39,296 nucleotides of DNA from Lachnoclostridium sp. UBA5890 (GCA_002431395.1 DJEU01000006.1:1-39296); one strand, 5' to 3'. Numbered from the stretch's first letter, positions 14,646-26,158 are shown. Notes: generated by a model from the letters alone, not told the origin. Made by a program: numbers and translations.

Positions 14646-17600
14646 ATGAAGCATTTGAGAAAACGCTTGCTGGCGGTATTCCTCGCGATGGTCATCATCG
14701 TGACTAGCGTGGGAACTTCATCATACGCGTATGAAGCAGAGAAAAAAGGTAATTTGTCCGTAACAGGAAACGATGGAAAGATCATCGAAGAAGAGGAGTC
14801 CTGGGAGGAAAAATTCCCAAATGGAACATTTGCCTTTAAAAATGATTCCATAACGATAGAGGAAGGAAAAAATGCAAAAGAGCAGAAAATAACGATTTAT
14901 CGTCTTGGAGGAACCAAAGGAAAAGCGACAGCGAAAGTAGCGATCGCACCAGCGGTAGCAGCGCTTGATGAAGACGAAAAAGAATTGGTGTATGCCAATG
15001 CGGCATCCAATAAGGATTATACCGTTAAAGTGGAAAATCCGATCGGAACCGATGGAACGATGGGAAAACAGCAGGTAAGCAGTTCTTATGATGTGGCTGC
15101 AAAGAAAGCGGATGGAAAAGTAACACTCTCATTGAAAGAGGTAAAAGGTGAGTATGTCCGTTATTTTTGGCATGTAAAAAAAGATGGAAAATGGGAAGCT
15201 GTTTCCGGAGGAGAAACGGAAACACTTGTTGTAAGCGACAAGGATTATGAGCAAAACGAATATATTTGTGTAGTAGAAGCTGATTACAAACTTAGTTTGT
15301 CAAAGACGACAGGAAAAGAGAGTTCACAAAAACTGTGGATTAACTTAAACAGCCGTCATATAACAGAGGAAGAAACATACGAAAAGGGAAGTTACACCGA
15401 TGTAACACTTGACCGGGAAATGCCATTTAAGACAAGTTTTCTACAGGTAGACTTTGAAGATGGCGAATGGGTAAAGGATATCGTTGTCAAGGCGACCGAC
15501 GACGATGAGCACGAGGCCGAAGAACTGGCATCCTTTACTATTTATGATGTGGAAGGGGCAGCGTTTACAGAATCTGCCAACCGTTTGTCGATGTGCATCA
15601 AGGATGACGAGGAAAAACTCGAAAGCACTATGGGATTTGCTCTTAGCCAGATAAGGGTAGACAAAAGTACAGGCAAGGCGAAGATTAAGTTGACCAGAAC
15701 AGGAGCGACACAGTATGTTTCATCTGTAGATTACAAGACTGTGGATGGAAGCGCGAAAGCGGGAACGGATTACGCCAAGGCAGAATCCACAGCAAGTTTC
15801 AGTGGTGGTATCGAAAGTACAGAGATTGAGATTGAACTTCTGAACGACAACAAGAAAACAGAAGAAGACCGTTACTTTACGATTCAGCTGAAAAATGCGA
15901 AGGGTGGAAATATCAAACAAAACGCACAGGAGATTCGCGTTAATTTGTTTAACACAGATACAGCAGATAAAGACAATGTTGCGACCGCATCGAAGAGCAA
16001 GGAAGCAAAAGATGCATCGGCGCGTGTCAAAGAAAGTGACACGGCGATCACAGAAAACGGCGGCAAGGATGTAAAGAGCAAAGCCGTAAAAAGTAAGAAT
16101 AACGTCGTAGATTATGAAAAAGTTACCGATAAGTCCGGTGACATGAATGCACAGGAAGCAGGCGATTATTCTTACAAGATCAGTACCAGTAAACTGAGCA
16201 GCCAATGGGGCAGAAACTGCAACCTGACAGACAATTATACGGCGCAGACTGCGAGTGATGAAGGCGGAAACTCGAAGAGTGGCGGTGACATCTTAGTGGC
16301 AAAGCGCCGCGCCAATACCTATTATGAGATTGATGATCTGGTAAATATGTACAGTAAGATGTCAGGTTCTTTCTGGGCAAAGACCAGTTATAGTCTGTTC
16401 TGGTTCAGAGAGTATTATAGTGGATTACTTGTTGGAATTGGGAATCAGAATTTTGCAGCCAACTTAACAACTCATACAGTTGACAGTGGAGATGGGCACA
16501 TGAAAGACCGTCTCAGTGAAGAGTCAAAGAAAGCGGCAACAACTATATATACAAGATTTGGAAATGGCTCCGAAACCAAAAAATTTGAGGTGAATCTTGA
16601 TAATCTGGCCGAAGGAAATAATTTCCTTGCATTTAAGTCTGCTATTACAAAACGTGATGGTACGATACGAGATCGTGAAACAAAAGTAAATTCGGTAAAT
16701 ATTAATTTGTACCGCCGCTGGCTGAGCAAACAGACGACCTTGAACATCAATCTGGGTGACAGCAAAGACAAAGATCGTATGGACCGGTTTTCCAGCGGAA
16801 ATGTGCGAGCAGTAAAAGAAGGATTGAAACCAGAGGTCTCAATAGAAAAGGGTGGTTTTGATTCCAATGGAAAATTTTACCTCGGAACAGAACTGAAGGT
16901 AAAAGGATCCGATAAGCTTGGAGTTTACCGACTGGATAAAGTAGAATTGAAAGAAGGAAGCAAAAGTATTTCTTCGAAAACGGGATTTGATAATTCTACG
17001 ACAGTGAAATATTCCGATAATGGAAGAAGACTGTCTACGACCGCAGATTATTCCTTAAACTGCGAATACAATCGTTATCAGACATTGGAGATCAACTGTA
17101 AGACGTCTATGACGGAAAAAGACACAGATCAGGAAAAAGCAGATAAGTTTGCAGCAATCGGAAAAAATATTAAGGTGGATGGAAAAGCCATCGACTTGAA
17201 ATCCAATGCCAGAGAATATAATTATACATCCTCTGATAAAGTGATCAACTTCAATAAGATCAACTTTGGTCTGACAGATGGTACCAAGATTCTTTATGGA
17301 GATAAAGTATATGATGGAGATTCAGACATTATAATTACAGATTCTGACATCGTCTCGAATACCATTACATTTTCGGTATATACACCGGATTCCGTCAGTG
17401 TTGTAAGAGATCCGGAAATTATCAGCGAGAAAATGGTAGCCATCTACAAAGACAAAGATGGTGATGGTAAATATACCGAAGCAGGAGATGGATATACTCC
17501 GATCAAAATCCTGAAAGCAGGCGAACCATATCAGATTACAGATTTTGGAAAAGATGTTGTGATCAAAGTAGACTATTCGGTTCAGCCGGCTTCTTTGAAT

Positions 17601-20600
17601 GTTCCGCCGGGAGCGACAGGAAAAGAGACATTTCAGGTGGTTCCGGGATTTGTAACGACGCAGACCTCGGAAGAACAGAAAAAGAATATGACCGAAGAGC
17701 AGAAGTCCTACCGTGATATCACGGCGAAGGACGGAAGCGTGAAAATGTATGGCGCTGTTTCGAGCGGAACGGTATCTTTCCTGTCCGGATACGATGCCAG
17801 TCCGGCGAAGATGAACAGCAGTACAAAGAAATATGAGTGGACACCGGATTGGAAGGGAAATCTGCGAAATGCCTATAAAAATCCATCGAAGATCAAGGTG
17901 TATGAGACGAAGATGCCAAACGGATTTACAGCAGCTTCTTCGGATGCACAGATTAATGGATATCTTGGATGTCTGCATGGAAATGAAACGTATTATATCA
18001 CTTCTCGTGTGACAAGTGGAAATGAAGAGAAGATAACGTCGACCAAACGAGGTGGCTTCTATACGGTTCCGGAACCGGCGGCACAGGCGTTTGAATCCGA
18101 AGAGGCAGGAGCGGCTGAGGCACCCGAAGATAAAGATGGAAAAACGGCAAACCAGCCAAGTATAGCAAATACCTCCCCAGGGGTAAATCTGCCGGGAATT
18201 GAAATCGGACTTGGTTATGGAACGTTTATGATGGGTGATGATGAAATCGGATTTTCTATCGGAACTCCTATCTTTGGTATGAGCAAAGAAGGTGGTGAAA
18301 ACGCTGAAAAAGACGTTATGGGCGCAGAAGGCTTAAAGGAAATGAAAGAGGCGATGTCCGACCCATCCAATAATATCTTTAAGCAGTTGAAAAAACAAGC
18401 TGGTAAATCCGATGGAACCGGTAACAGCGGACAGTCGGCAAAAGCATCCCCGACGAAAGCGGCAGAAATTGACATATCTGTCAATATGTCTTTTGTATGG
18501 AAATATAGTAAGCTGACCGGTAAATATGAGTTTTCTTCTGCAATGATTGCTTTGGCAATTGAGGGAAGTGTCCGTCTGCAGTATCGATTCCAGTGCTGTC
18601 CGATTTTTTACGTATATGTTCAGATCGGCATGGAACTTGAGGCGCAGACCGGTATTGAACTTGAGAAAGAGGAAGTTACAAATGCGGATGGAACGACAAG
18701 TATTAAAAACAATGTTTCGTTTGCAGGATTAAGCTTAAATCCGAGCCTATATGTAGAAGCCGGCGCCGGAGTCGGAGTTGACCTGGCGAAACTGGAAATT
18801 TATGTAAAAGTATCCGTCTCGTTCGCGTTTACGATAAATAAGAAAACGCAGGTAGATGAATTTATCACATCGGCGGCGGTTGGCTTCCGAGTGGTATTCC
18901 TGTTCTTCTCCTATGAAATGGACGTTGTCGGATGTAAGGCAGGATATGATGCGTCCCGAAAAGAGGACGGTGATGAGCCGTGGTTCTTTTCCTGGCAGGT
19001 TGCCGGGAGGGATATGGGAGGAACCGAAGAAGAGGTTGATAACGATGTGGCAGGAGCTGCGGTAACCGTTTCCAAACCGAAAAATGTATTCCGGCTGCAA
19101 AATATCAATTCTTCAGATGATAATGCCGCACAGGAGGATATGTCAGCACAGGCGTATGATGTAGATGGCATTGACGAATTCCAGGTAAGCGGCTATGGCA
19201 GTAACGCTTCTGCGGTAGAACTGGGAAGCGGTTTTGATAGTGCTTCGGATTATAAACTGCTGACTGTAGGAGATACGAACTACGTATTGTATACGGTAGG
19301 CCGTAAAAAACCGGGGCACAGCCTGAATAATACCCAGCTTGTTATGTCAAAACTTTCCACGACAAGTACCGGAGTTGGTGGAGAAGAAGGAAAAGATTCG
19401 ATGGGACTTGTCAATCCGATCGATGAAACCTCAGCGACCAAATATATCGTGGTAGATCGTAAAGATGGAAAAGAAGAAAGCACTGGTGATTTGGATTACG
19501 ACGCGGTTGTTGAAAATGGAAAGATCAAAGTGACCTGGACATCTTACAGTGAACAGGCGGAGAAGACGATTCCGGAAAGCTTGTCATCCGATGAAATGCT
19601 GAAAGAGGCCAGCCAGCTGGTAGAAGTAAAAACGGCAGAATTTGATACAAAGTCACCGAGTGAATTTACGAATGCAGTAGTTCTCAGTGAAGGCAATGGA
19701 TACCGATTCCTTCCTTCCGGCTCGACATCGGATGTTCACGTGTATGCCGATACCGAACCTTATACCGAGGCAGAACTTACTGCTCGCGAAAAAGAATACA
19801 AAGAAAAATATGACAAAGCAGCACAAGGAAACGATTCCAATAACGAATCCGGAACCGGAGATCCTTATGCAAAAGCGAACTATCAATATGCCTTGACGAC
19901 AGATTACCTGTATGGAAAATATTCCCAACTCCATTACAGCGTGAAACAGGGCGATGGAACGTATAAGACTTACGATCTGGAGCCGACGGAGGAATGGAAA
20001 AAACAGGGAACACGTCTGGAAAATGTACAGATTACCGAAGGAACAGACAATGATTACTTCATTTCTTACACCACTGAGCAGAAGGATAAATACGGTGACT
20101 CAGATGAATATGCAAAGATCAAGAAACTGTATGTTCAGAAGGCAACGATCCAAAAGCAGGATGTGGCGGTAGAAAGCGGAAGCGTAGAGCAGAATTCCAT
20201 GAAATTTGAGACGCCGGTTCTTTTGAAAACGCTTGTTGATTACGATGACAGCGATGACAACGACGGTGTATATGTCGGCGGAAGCTGCGAGGAGAAAGTA
20301 GAATCTCCAAGCTTTACTAACTTGAAATTCCTCAACGGGAAACTGTCAGATACTGGAAAAACAGAAACATTCCTGATGTACAATATGAATGGAATTACCT
20401 ATGTGATCAAAGAAAAGAGCCTTGAAAATGCCCTGAACAGCAATAAGGCAGCGATCACGGTGGATCCATTGTTTACGGTAGATAAGGAACATGGAAACTC
20501 ACAGGCAGAAGCGACCATCGGTGTAGATGGAGATGGAAATATTTCTGCGGTTTATACGCAGACCGTAACCAATACGGTAAATAATGCCCTTTATGTGACG

Positions 20601-23600
20601 AAGTACGATCCGACAGTCGGAAAATTCGGAGAGGCATTTATGCTTGCGATGAATCATATGCAGGTATATGAGGATTCCATATCGAATCAGTGGACTTCCG
20701 AAGATACGAGAGCAGCCTTCTTTGACAGTAAGAAAGGCGGCGGAGAAGATCAGTTTATCTTCAATGCTCCACAGATCGCACTGGGAAAACCGACGACAAA
20801 AAATGAAAGTGGAACATTGACAATTCTTACCAAAGGTACGATGACAAAATTGAAGAAATCCACGATGGATTTTGATGGGGAAAAGTATACCGAATATGTT
20901 CCAGACTCCAATAATACAGCAACTTCCGGTATTTATGCGATCACGTATGGAATCGGAGATCAGAAGATTGGAGAAGCATCGATCACATTTGATAAGAACA
21001 ATTTTGTATCCGGCGCGGAACTGAGTGGAAGCGTTTCCTTCCGTAATACCGGAGATGTGGCGATTCGAGGAAGCAAGGCAAATCCAATCTATATCACATT
21101 GAAGGCAGCAGGCAAAAATGGCAGTGCGGCAGCAGACCTTGCTCAGTGGAAAGTAGAGAGCAATATTCTTGCCGGACAGCAGGTGACGACGGAAGACATC
21201 GTGTGTAAAGCACTTCCATCAGATATTGCCGGAGGAACGATTTACTTTGATGTACAGGAGGATCCGTCGTATTCGAGTGCAAAAGCATTGAGTACAGCCG
21301 ATGCCGATGATGGATGTGGAAAGATTGTTGTCGGTGAAAAAGCAGAACTTTCCATCGACAGTTTGGAAATTACTGCCAGTGACACATTGGAAAAACGAAG
21401 TGTAAATAATATTTCCTGCGTTCTTGCCGATGTGGATATGACAGTAAGTAACCTTGGTGTAAAAGATGCTTCCAATGTAAAATTCCAGGTAAAACGAAGC
21501 TCCGGAAAAACAGATGGAAGTGAAGATAAATACGTTCCTTTGGAGATTGGTGGAAATCTGATCCTGGCAGAGGATGGAAAAGAAACCGCTCTTATTGGAA
21601 ATGGAAATGACGAGGGTGTATTTGATTATCTTGCGTACAGCGATACGTCGGGAATCATCAGTACGGATCAGAAAATCGCAGCCGGAAAGACGCAGGAGAT
21701 CAAAGGGAAAATGGTAATTCCATTGAGTGCATTTGATCCGGAAGACTCGGTAGGTGCCGCAAATCTTCAATTTACCTTGAAGAGTGATGCCGGCGAGTAT
21801 GAGTCAAGCAACAATACGGCGTATGGTAAAGTAGTACCGACGACACGATTTGACTGTCTGGATAAAGTTTCTCTGACAGTGGGAAATCCGGTCAACTTTA
21901 CCCTGGCGACACAGGCAGCGATGGATTCTTCGAAACGAAGCAATATTACGCTTACGGAAATGAAGATCAATAAAGATGGCAAAGTAGAAGTGACAAACAA
22001 CAAACTTCTGCAGAGTGCAGCGTATAATGTGAAGACAGGATACGTTACCGTCACCGCACAGAAAGAAGGTTCCGGTGTTCTGCGAATTGCCGATACGACG
22101 ACAGGCTCCTTTAAAGATATTACGTTTGTGGCAACGGTTTCGGGATGCAATATACGGACCGATAATCCGGTATTTGAATTTACCAATGCAGTTGGTGGAC
22201 AGAAATGGGAAGATACGGACATCGGTGCGGTTACTGCAGGAACCGTACTTCCGTACAACAGCGATATTTGTACCGGTGGAGAAGGAAATACCTTCACATT
22301 TACGACGTATGCGAGAAGCATTGACTTCTATTATACCGGTGATATCGAAGTTTCAAGTAATAACAGTTTTGGTTTTGTAACCAAACAATACAAAGACCGC
22401 GACGGAGAAGAAGTAGCCGGCGAGTATTACAAACGTCATACGGTAGACTTCAACAATACGGCATTGAAAAAGCATATCGTTACGGTAAAAATCATCAATG
22501 GCAGCGCTTCCTTTGACCGTATGGTGGAATATTATTCCGAGCGAAGTGAGGGAGACACCGGACGTGATGTGCCGGAAGATAATGTAAAACCGACGATCGT
22601 GATCGGAAAGACACTTCCGACAGGCACAACGAAACTTCAGCCGGGAACGATTCTGGAAATTCCGGTTTACGCTTATGATGATGTGATGCTTAATTCTGTC
22701 AGCATTGGCGGAAACGGAGCAGATAAACTGGTTAATAACCAGTTTGCACAAGGAACGTTAAAGATTAAGAAAAATGGAACCTACCACGTGATCGTGGAAG
22801 ACAGTTCCGGAAATATCACACAGAAACACATTACCATTGATTGTTTCGAAGAAGAGGCAGAAAAGATTGACGAAACTACAGACGATTGGCCGGATGTAAC
22901 ATTGAAACTGGTCGATGAGAATGGAAGTGAAATCACGGATTATACAACGGCAAATGCCTATATTGCTTACGATATCAAAGCAGACCGTAAAATCAAATCC
23001 GTAGAGATTCAGAAAGTGGATATGAGTACCCAGAAGGCGACTGATCTGGGAAGTGGCATTAAAGTAACAGGAACGCCGACAACACTATCTGACAGATATG
23101 ATGTCAACCTTTTGGAAAATGGCTATTATCAGATGAAAGTAACCGATTCGGCTGACAATGTGACGACTGCCATTCTCAGCGTAGAATATTTGACAAAGGG
23201 ACCTCAGGTGTATCTCTATACAGCAGACGGTGTAGAAAACCAGCTATTCTACTGCGTAGGAGATGAAGACAACGAGATCCCATTGAAAGAAGTTGCTGTA
23301 TATGAAGGAAAAGTAACGGCAGCCAATGAGAACGGTTTGATCGAGGTAGAAGGAAAAGAACCATTGATGCGTAAGTCTTACACGACACAGACGATGGATT
23401 CCGGAACGGTAATTCTGGATGAATCCACTTCTACCAAAGAGTTTACGATTGCTGCACAAGATGTATCCGGTAAATTGACAACGTATATTTATACGGATGA
23501 AACCTGCTTGAACAGCCTTGCTGTTGGTAGTGCGGAAGATATCGCATATGGTGTAAAACTCAATGAAGAATTTAAACCATATCAGAGAAATTATACGGTA

Positions 23601-25943
23601 GATGTTCCGTACGGATATCCGGAAAATCAGCTTCCGGAAGTATATGCTACCTGCGGAAGTGAAGCATTGATCAACAAGAACTGGGATGGCGATGTATTGA
23701 CCATTAAAGTTACCAAAGGCGATATGGAAAATACGTACACACTTACTTTGAAACGTAAAAAATGTACGTGCGACATTTCCATTCGTACCTTTGATGATTA
23801 TGTTGACGTGCCAAAGACAGGTGAAAAACCTTCCCGTCAGTTTGATGTACAGACGGATGTGACACTTTGTGAAGTGCACAAAGACCACGTTGAGGAAAAT
23901 GTGAAGCTTTCTTATGAGCTTACGGACGAAGCAGAGAGAACAATTCCGGTGGAAACAGGCTCTGTAGAAACTGCATCGGTGGAAAGTCCGATTTTGGAAA
24001 ATAAGGCAGCATCAATCCAGGGAAATACAATCGTATTTAACCGTATTGCTGAAGGAACGACGCCAAAAGAGGTTCATGTTAAAGTAAAAGCGAAGACGGA
24101 TTCCTGCGAACGATCGAAGATCATTACGTATACCGTCCGCAATAAATATGATGTAGATCTGCTGGTAACGGAAGGTGGTACGGTACGTTGTGGAGAAGAT
24201 ACGCTGACTGCTCAGAGTGAGACGGCTTCGGCAGAACAGCCATATCATTATGACGCAAATACCGGATTTGAACTGGAAGTGACGGCAGCCGAAAAAGCAG
24301 GTTATGAATTTACCGGCTGGTATGATTCGAGCGATAAGCTTCTTTCAAAAGAGAAATCGTTTGTTTATACCGTAGGAAAAGACGAGACGCTTCGTGCTTT
24401 GTTCAAAGACATTGTCAATCCGGAAGGTTCGATCACATTGACTGATCTGAATGGCGCACAGAATGTGACAACATCGGATGAAGGTGATATTCTGGTTTCT
24501 TCCAAAGGTTTCCAAATGGAGATTACGGGAGAAGATAAACATTCGGGTGTAAAATCGATTTCTTACCAGATTGTAAAACGAGGCGAGAAGTTGGATAAAA
24601 ATGGAAAATGGATTTCCTACGATGGAAAACCGATTTCGCTTGAAGACGAGATGGATTTCGTGGTATATGCGAAGATTGTAGATCAGGATGACAATGAAGT
24701 GATTGTCTCCTCGGAGCGTGCAATGATTGAAAAATCGGCAGCAACCATTCATCTTGCACCAAACTTTACCGAAGACAAATTTACCAATAAGAAAGATGCT
24801 GCGATCGTAGCTACGGTACAACAGGGTACGGCGGCATTGAAAGAAATCCGTTATGTTGTCAATGGTGAAGAGAAGACTACAGAGGAAACGGCATTTGGTA
24901 TCTCAGATCTGCCGGATGGTGAATACGACGTGATCGTTTCTGCCAAAGATATTTTTGGCAAAGAAGTTTCGGCTAAGGTATCTGTGAAGAAAGATGTGGC
25001 AGAGCCGATCCTTTCGATTACAGGTGCTCCGACAAGTTCCGTCGAAAAAGCGACACTTGGCATCGAAGCCGATGGCGGTGTTTCCGGAATAAAGGAAATC
25101 CGTGTAAACGGAAAACCGTATACCGGAAAAACGTACGATGTGACCGAGAATGGAACGTATGTATTCGAAGTCGAGAATAACGCCGGAAGCGTTACCACAA
25201 AGACGATTACGATCCAATGTATCGTGAAACCGACGCCGGCACCAACACCGACACCGGTTCCAGGTTCATCAGACAATGCAGCACCGGCTCCGGGGGCAAC
25301 AGAAGCACCGGCCGTGAACAAAGACCAGCTGCCAAGAACCACATTTGTCCGCCGTAAGAAAATTGGAAAGAAAGGCATTCGCATTACCTGGAAAGGGGTA
25401 CGTGGAGCACAATCCTACAATGTTTACCGTGCGAAGAAGGCAAATGGCAAGTATAAATTGGTAGCAAATGTCAAAGAGAGTTGCTATACGAGCAAGAAGA
25501 AAAATGCACGCAAGTATTATTACAAAGTTGTTGCAGTAGCCAAGAAAAAGGCAAACAACAGCGAAATGAGTGCATACGCGATCTCCGTCAATGTGGATAA
25601 AGCAGCCGCATCAGCAGCTCAGGCGGCAGCAGGAAATACTGCAGCCTCTGGCAAGATCAAAACCCTCAAAGGCAAAGTTACCAAGGTGAAAGCAAAGGCC
25701 AAGAAAGGCAAGATTGTTGTTTCGTGGAAGAAATACAAGAAGGCCAGTGGCTATATCGTATACCGTGCAGAAAGCAAATACGGAGTTTACGATGAATTTG
25801 CTGTAGTTAAGAAAAATTCTTTCAAAGATAAGGATTCTGTAAAAGGAAGAAAATTTTACTACAAAGTACGTGCCTTTAAGAATAAGGGCAATGGCAAGAT
25901 TTTAAGCAGCATTTCGAAGAAAGCCAGTGTAAAAGCCAAATAG
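14646..25943 (+). CDS. Giant secreted multidomain surface protein (Calx-beta, CARDB-like, cadherin-like, repeat and Fn3-like domains)
   Basis: The product is 3765 residues. A signal peptide (about 1-34) is followed by a Calx-beta-like region split by an insert (about 60-322) and a clear second Calx-beta domain (about 326-438, VDYKTVDGSAKAGTDYA). Next is a long unassigned stretch, including an aromatic/hydrophobic beta-rich part (about 1280-1450) and a propeller-like region (about 1500-2100). CARDB-like modules (about 2110-2385), a Big_2-like unit (about 2405-2500), a cadherin-like beta-sandwich (about 2972-3038) and an InlB/bacterial-repeat unit (about 3172-3255, GYEFTGWYDSSD) follow. A Pro/Thr linker (about 3529) and two lysine-rich Fn3-like domains (about 3570-3650 and 3672-3765) end it. 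There is no sortase motif and no catalytic domain. It is probably an adhesin or surface scaffold. ATG 14646 is chosen over 14640, which is only 2 nt from the ribosome-binding site. Confidence 0.8.
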   Translation: MKHLRKRLLAVFLAMVIIVTSVGTSSYAYEAEKKGNLSVTGNDGKIIEEEESWEEKFPNGTFAFKNDSITIEEGKNAKEQKITIYRLGGTKGKATAKVAIAPAVAALDEDEKELVYANAASNKDYTVKVENPIGTDGTMGKQQVSSSYDVAAKKADGKVTLSLKEVKGEYVRYFWHVKKDGKWEAVSGGETETLVVSDKDYEQNEYICVVEADYKLSLSKTTGKESSQKLWINLNSRHITEEETYEKGSYTDVTLDREMPFKTSFLQVDFEDGEWVKDIVVKATDDDEHEAEELASFTIYDVEGAAFTESANRLSMCIKDDEEKLESTMGFALSQIRVDKSTGKAKIKLTRTGATQYVSSVDYKTVDGSAKAGTDYAKAESTASFSGGIESTEIEIELLNDNKKTEEDRYFTIQLKNAKGGNIKQNAQEIRVNLFNTDTADKDNVATASKSKEAKDASARVKESDTAITENGGKDVKSKAVKSKNNVVDYEKVTDKSGDMNAQEAGDYSYKISTSKLSSQWGRNCNLTDNYTAQTASDEGGNSKSGGDILVAKRRANTYYEIDDLVNMYSKMSGSFWAKTSYSLFWFREYYSGLLVGIGNQNFAANLTTHTVDSGDGHMKDRLSEESKKAATTIYTRFGNGSETKKFEVNLDNLAEGNNFLAFKSAITKRDGTIRDRETKVNSVNINLYRRWLSKQTTLNINLGDSKDKDRMDRFSSGNVRAVKEGLKPEVSIEKGGFDSNGKFYLGTELKVKGSDKLGVYRLDKVELKEGSKSISSKTGFDNSTTVKYSDNGRRLSTTADYSLNCEYNRYQTLEINCKTSMTEKDTDQEKADKFAAIGKNIKVDGKAIDLKSNAREYNYTSSDKVINFNKINFGLTDGTKILYGDKVYDGDSDIIITDSDIVSNTITFSVYTPDSVSVVRDPEIISEKMVAIYKDKDGDGKYTEAGDGYTPIKILKAGEPYQITDFGKDVVIKVDYSVQPASLNVPPGATGKETFQVVPGFVTTQTSEEQKKNMTEEQKSYRDITAKDGSVKMYGAVSSGTVSFLSGYDASPAKMNSSTKKYEWTPDWKGNLRNAYKNPSKIKVYETKMPNGFTAASSDAQINGYLGCLHGNETYYITSRVTSGNEEKITSTKRGGFYTVPEPAAQAFESEEAGAAEAPEDKDGKTANQPSIANTSPGVNLPGIEIGLGYGTFMMGDDEIGFSIGTPIFGMSKEGGENAEKDVMGAEGLKEMKEAMSDPSNNIFKQLKKQAGKSDGTGNSGQSAKASPTKAAEIDISVNMSFVWKYSKLTGKYEFSSAMIALAIEGSVRLQYRFQCCPIFYVYVQIGMELEAQTGIELEKEEVTNADGTTSIKNNVSFAGLSLNPSLYVEAGAGVGVDLAKLEIYVKVSVSFAFTINKKTQVDEFITSAAVGFRVVFLFFSYEMDVVGCKAGYDASRKEDGDEPWFFSWQVAGRDMGGTEEEVDNDVAGAAVTVSKPKNVFRLQNINSSDDNAAQEDMSAQAYDVDGIDEFQVSGYGSNASAVELGSGFDSASDYKLLTVGDTNYVLYTVGRKKPGHSLNNTQLVMSKLSTTSTGVGGEEGKDSMGLVNPIDETSATKYIVVDRKDGKEESTGDLDYDAVVENGKIKVTWTSYSEQAEKTIPESLSSDEMLKEASQLVEVKTAEFDTKSPSEFTNAVVLSEGNGYRFLPSGSTSDVHVYADTEPYTEAELTAREKEYKEKYDKAAQGNDSNNESGTGDPYAKANYQYALTTDYLYGKYSQLHYSVKQGDGTYKTYDLEPTEEWKKQGTRLENVQITEGTDNDYFISYTTEQKDKYGDSDEYAKIKKLYVQKATIQKQDVAVESGSVEQNSMKFETPVLLKTLVDYDDSDDNDGVYVGGSCEEKVESPSFTNLKFLNGKLSDTGKTETFLMYNMNGITYVIKEKSLENALNSNKAAITVDPLFTVDKEHGNSQAEATIGVDGDGNISAVYTQTVTNTVNNALYVTKYDPTVGKFGEAFMLAMNHMQVYEDSISNQWTSEDTRAAFFDSKKGGGEDQFIFNAPQIALGKPTTKNESGTLTILTKGTMTKLKKSTMDFDGEKYTEYVPDSNNTATSGIYAITYGIGDQKIGEASITFDKNNFVSGAELSGSVSFRNTGDVAIRGSKANPIYITLKAAGKNGSAAADLAQWKVESNILAGQQVTTEDIVCKALPSDIAGGTIYFDVQEDPSYSSAKALSTADADDGCGKIVVGEKAELSIDSLEITASDTLEKRSVNNISCVLADVDMTVSNLGVKDASNVKFQVKRSSGKTDGSEDKYVPLEIGGNLILAEDGKETALIGNGNDEGVFDYLAYSDTSGIISTDQKIAAGKTQEIKGKMVIPLSAFDPEDSVGAANLQFTLKSDAGEYESSNNTAYGKVVPTTRFDCLDKVSLTVGNPVNFTLATQAAMDSSKRSNITLTEMKINKDGKVEVTNNKLLQSAAYNVKTGYVTVTAQKEGSGVLRIADTTTGSFKDITFVATVSGCNIRTDNPVFEFTNAVGGQKWEDTDIGAVTAGTVLPYNSDICTGGEGNTFTFTTYARSIDFYYTGDIEVSSNNSFGFVTKQYKDRDGEEVAGEYYKRHTVDFNNTALKKHIVTVKIINGSASFDRMVEYYSERSEGDTGRDVPEDNVKPTIVIGKTLPTGTTKLQPGTILEIPVYAYDDVMLNSVSIGGNGADKLVNNQFAQGTLKIKKNGTYHVIVEDSSGNITQKHITIDCFEEEAEKIDETTDDWPDVTLKLVDENGSEITDYTTANAYIAYDIKADRKIKSVEIQKVDMSTQKATDLGSGIKVTGTPTTLSDRYDVNLLENGYYQMKVTDSADNVTTAILSVEYLTKGPQVYLYTADGVENQLFYCVGDEDNEIPLKEVAVYEGKVTAANENGLIEVEGKEPLMRKSYTTQTMDSGTVILDESTSTKEFTIAAQDVSGKLTTYIYTDETCLNSLAVGSAEDIAYGVKLNEEFKPYQRNYTVDVPYGYPENQLPEVYATCGSEALINKNWDGDVLTIKVTKGDMENTYTLTLKRKKCTCDISIRTFDDYVDVPKTGEKPSRQFDVQTDVTLCEVHKDHVEENVKLSYELTDEAERTIPVETGSVETASVESPILENKAASIQGNTIVFNRIAEGTTPKEVHVKVKAKTDSCERSKIITYTVRNKYDVDLLVTEGGTVRCGEDTLTAQSETASAEQPYHYDANTGFELEVTAAEKAGYEFTGWYDSSDKLLSKEKSFVYTVGKDETLRALFKDIVNPEGSITLTDLNGAQNVTTSDEGDILVSSKGFQMEITGEDKHSGVKSISYQIVKRGEKLDKNGKWISYDGKPISLEDEMDFVVYAKIVDQDDNEVIVSSERAMIEKSAATIHLAPNFTEDKFTNKKDAAIVATVQQGTAALKEIRYVVNGEEKTTEETAFGISDLPDGEYDVIVSAKDIFGKEVSAKVSVKKDVAEPILSITGAPTSSVEKATLGIEADGGVSGIKEIRVNGKPYTGKTYDVTENGTYVFEVENNAGSVTTKTITIQCIVKPTPAPTPTPVPGSSDNAAPAPGATEAPAVNKDQLPRTTFVRRKKIGKKGIRITWKGVRGAQSYNVYRAKKANGKYKLVANVKESCYTSKKKNARKYYYKVVAVAKKKANNSEMSAYAISVNVDKAAASAAQAAAGNTAASGKIKTLKGKVTKVKAKAKKGKIVVSWKKYKKASGYIVYRAESKYGVYDEFAVVKKNSFKDKDSVKGRKFYYKVRAFKNKGNGKILSSISKKASVKAK

Positions 25944-25977
25944 AAAACAATTTGTATATAATAACAGAACACAGACG

Positions 25978-26011
25978 GGGCTGTCGCACGAAGAGATTCG
26001 TGTGGCAGCCC
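25978..26011 (+). terminator. Hairpin terminator after the giant gene
   Basis: GGGCTGTCGCACGAA (25978-25992) pairs with TTCGTGTGGCAGCCC (25997-26011) with a 4-nt loop and two wobble pairs, followed by a T-rich stretch. The rest of 26012-26158 holds no gene that I can see. Confidence 0.7.
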
Positions 26012-26158
26012 TGTTTGTGTTTGGTGGGAGTGTCGGGGTGTGGCTAGGGGGAGGAAAGTTTGGAAGGGATGGGAGGCTTGCTGGCATGGGGCTGGCGGAG
26101 GCAGCGTAAACAGAGGAAACAGCCGAAATATGTTGCCTTTCCCTGGCAGAAGTTGGCG

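Noticed and set aside
14291..14851. 186-codon minus-strand frame running from the giant gene into the repeat region
   Set aside because: Most of it is antisense to the giant gene's start and promoter. Only the part inside the repeats is discussed, as a possible leader ORF.
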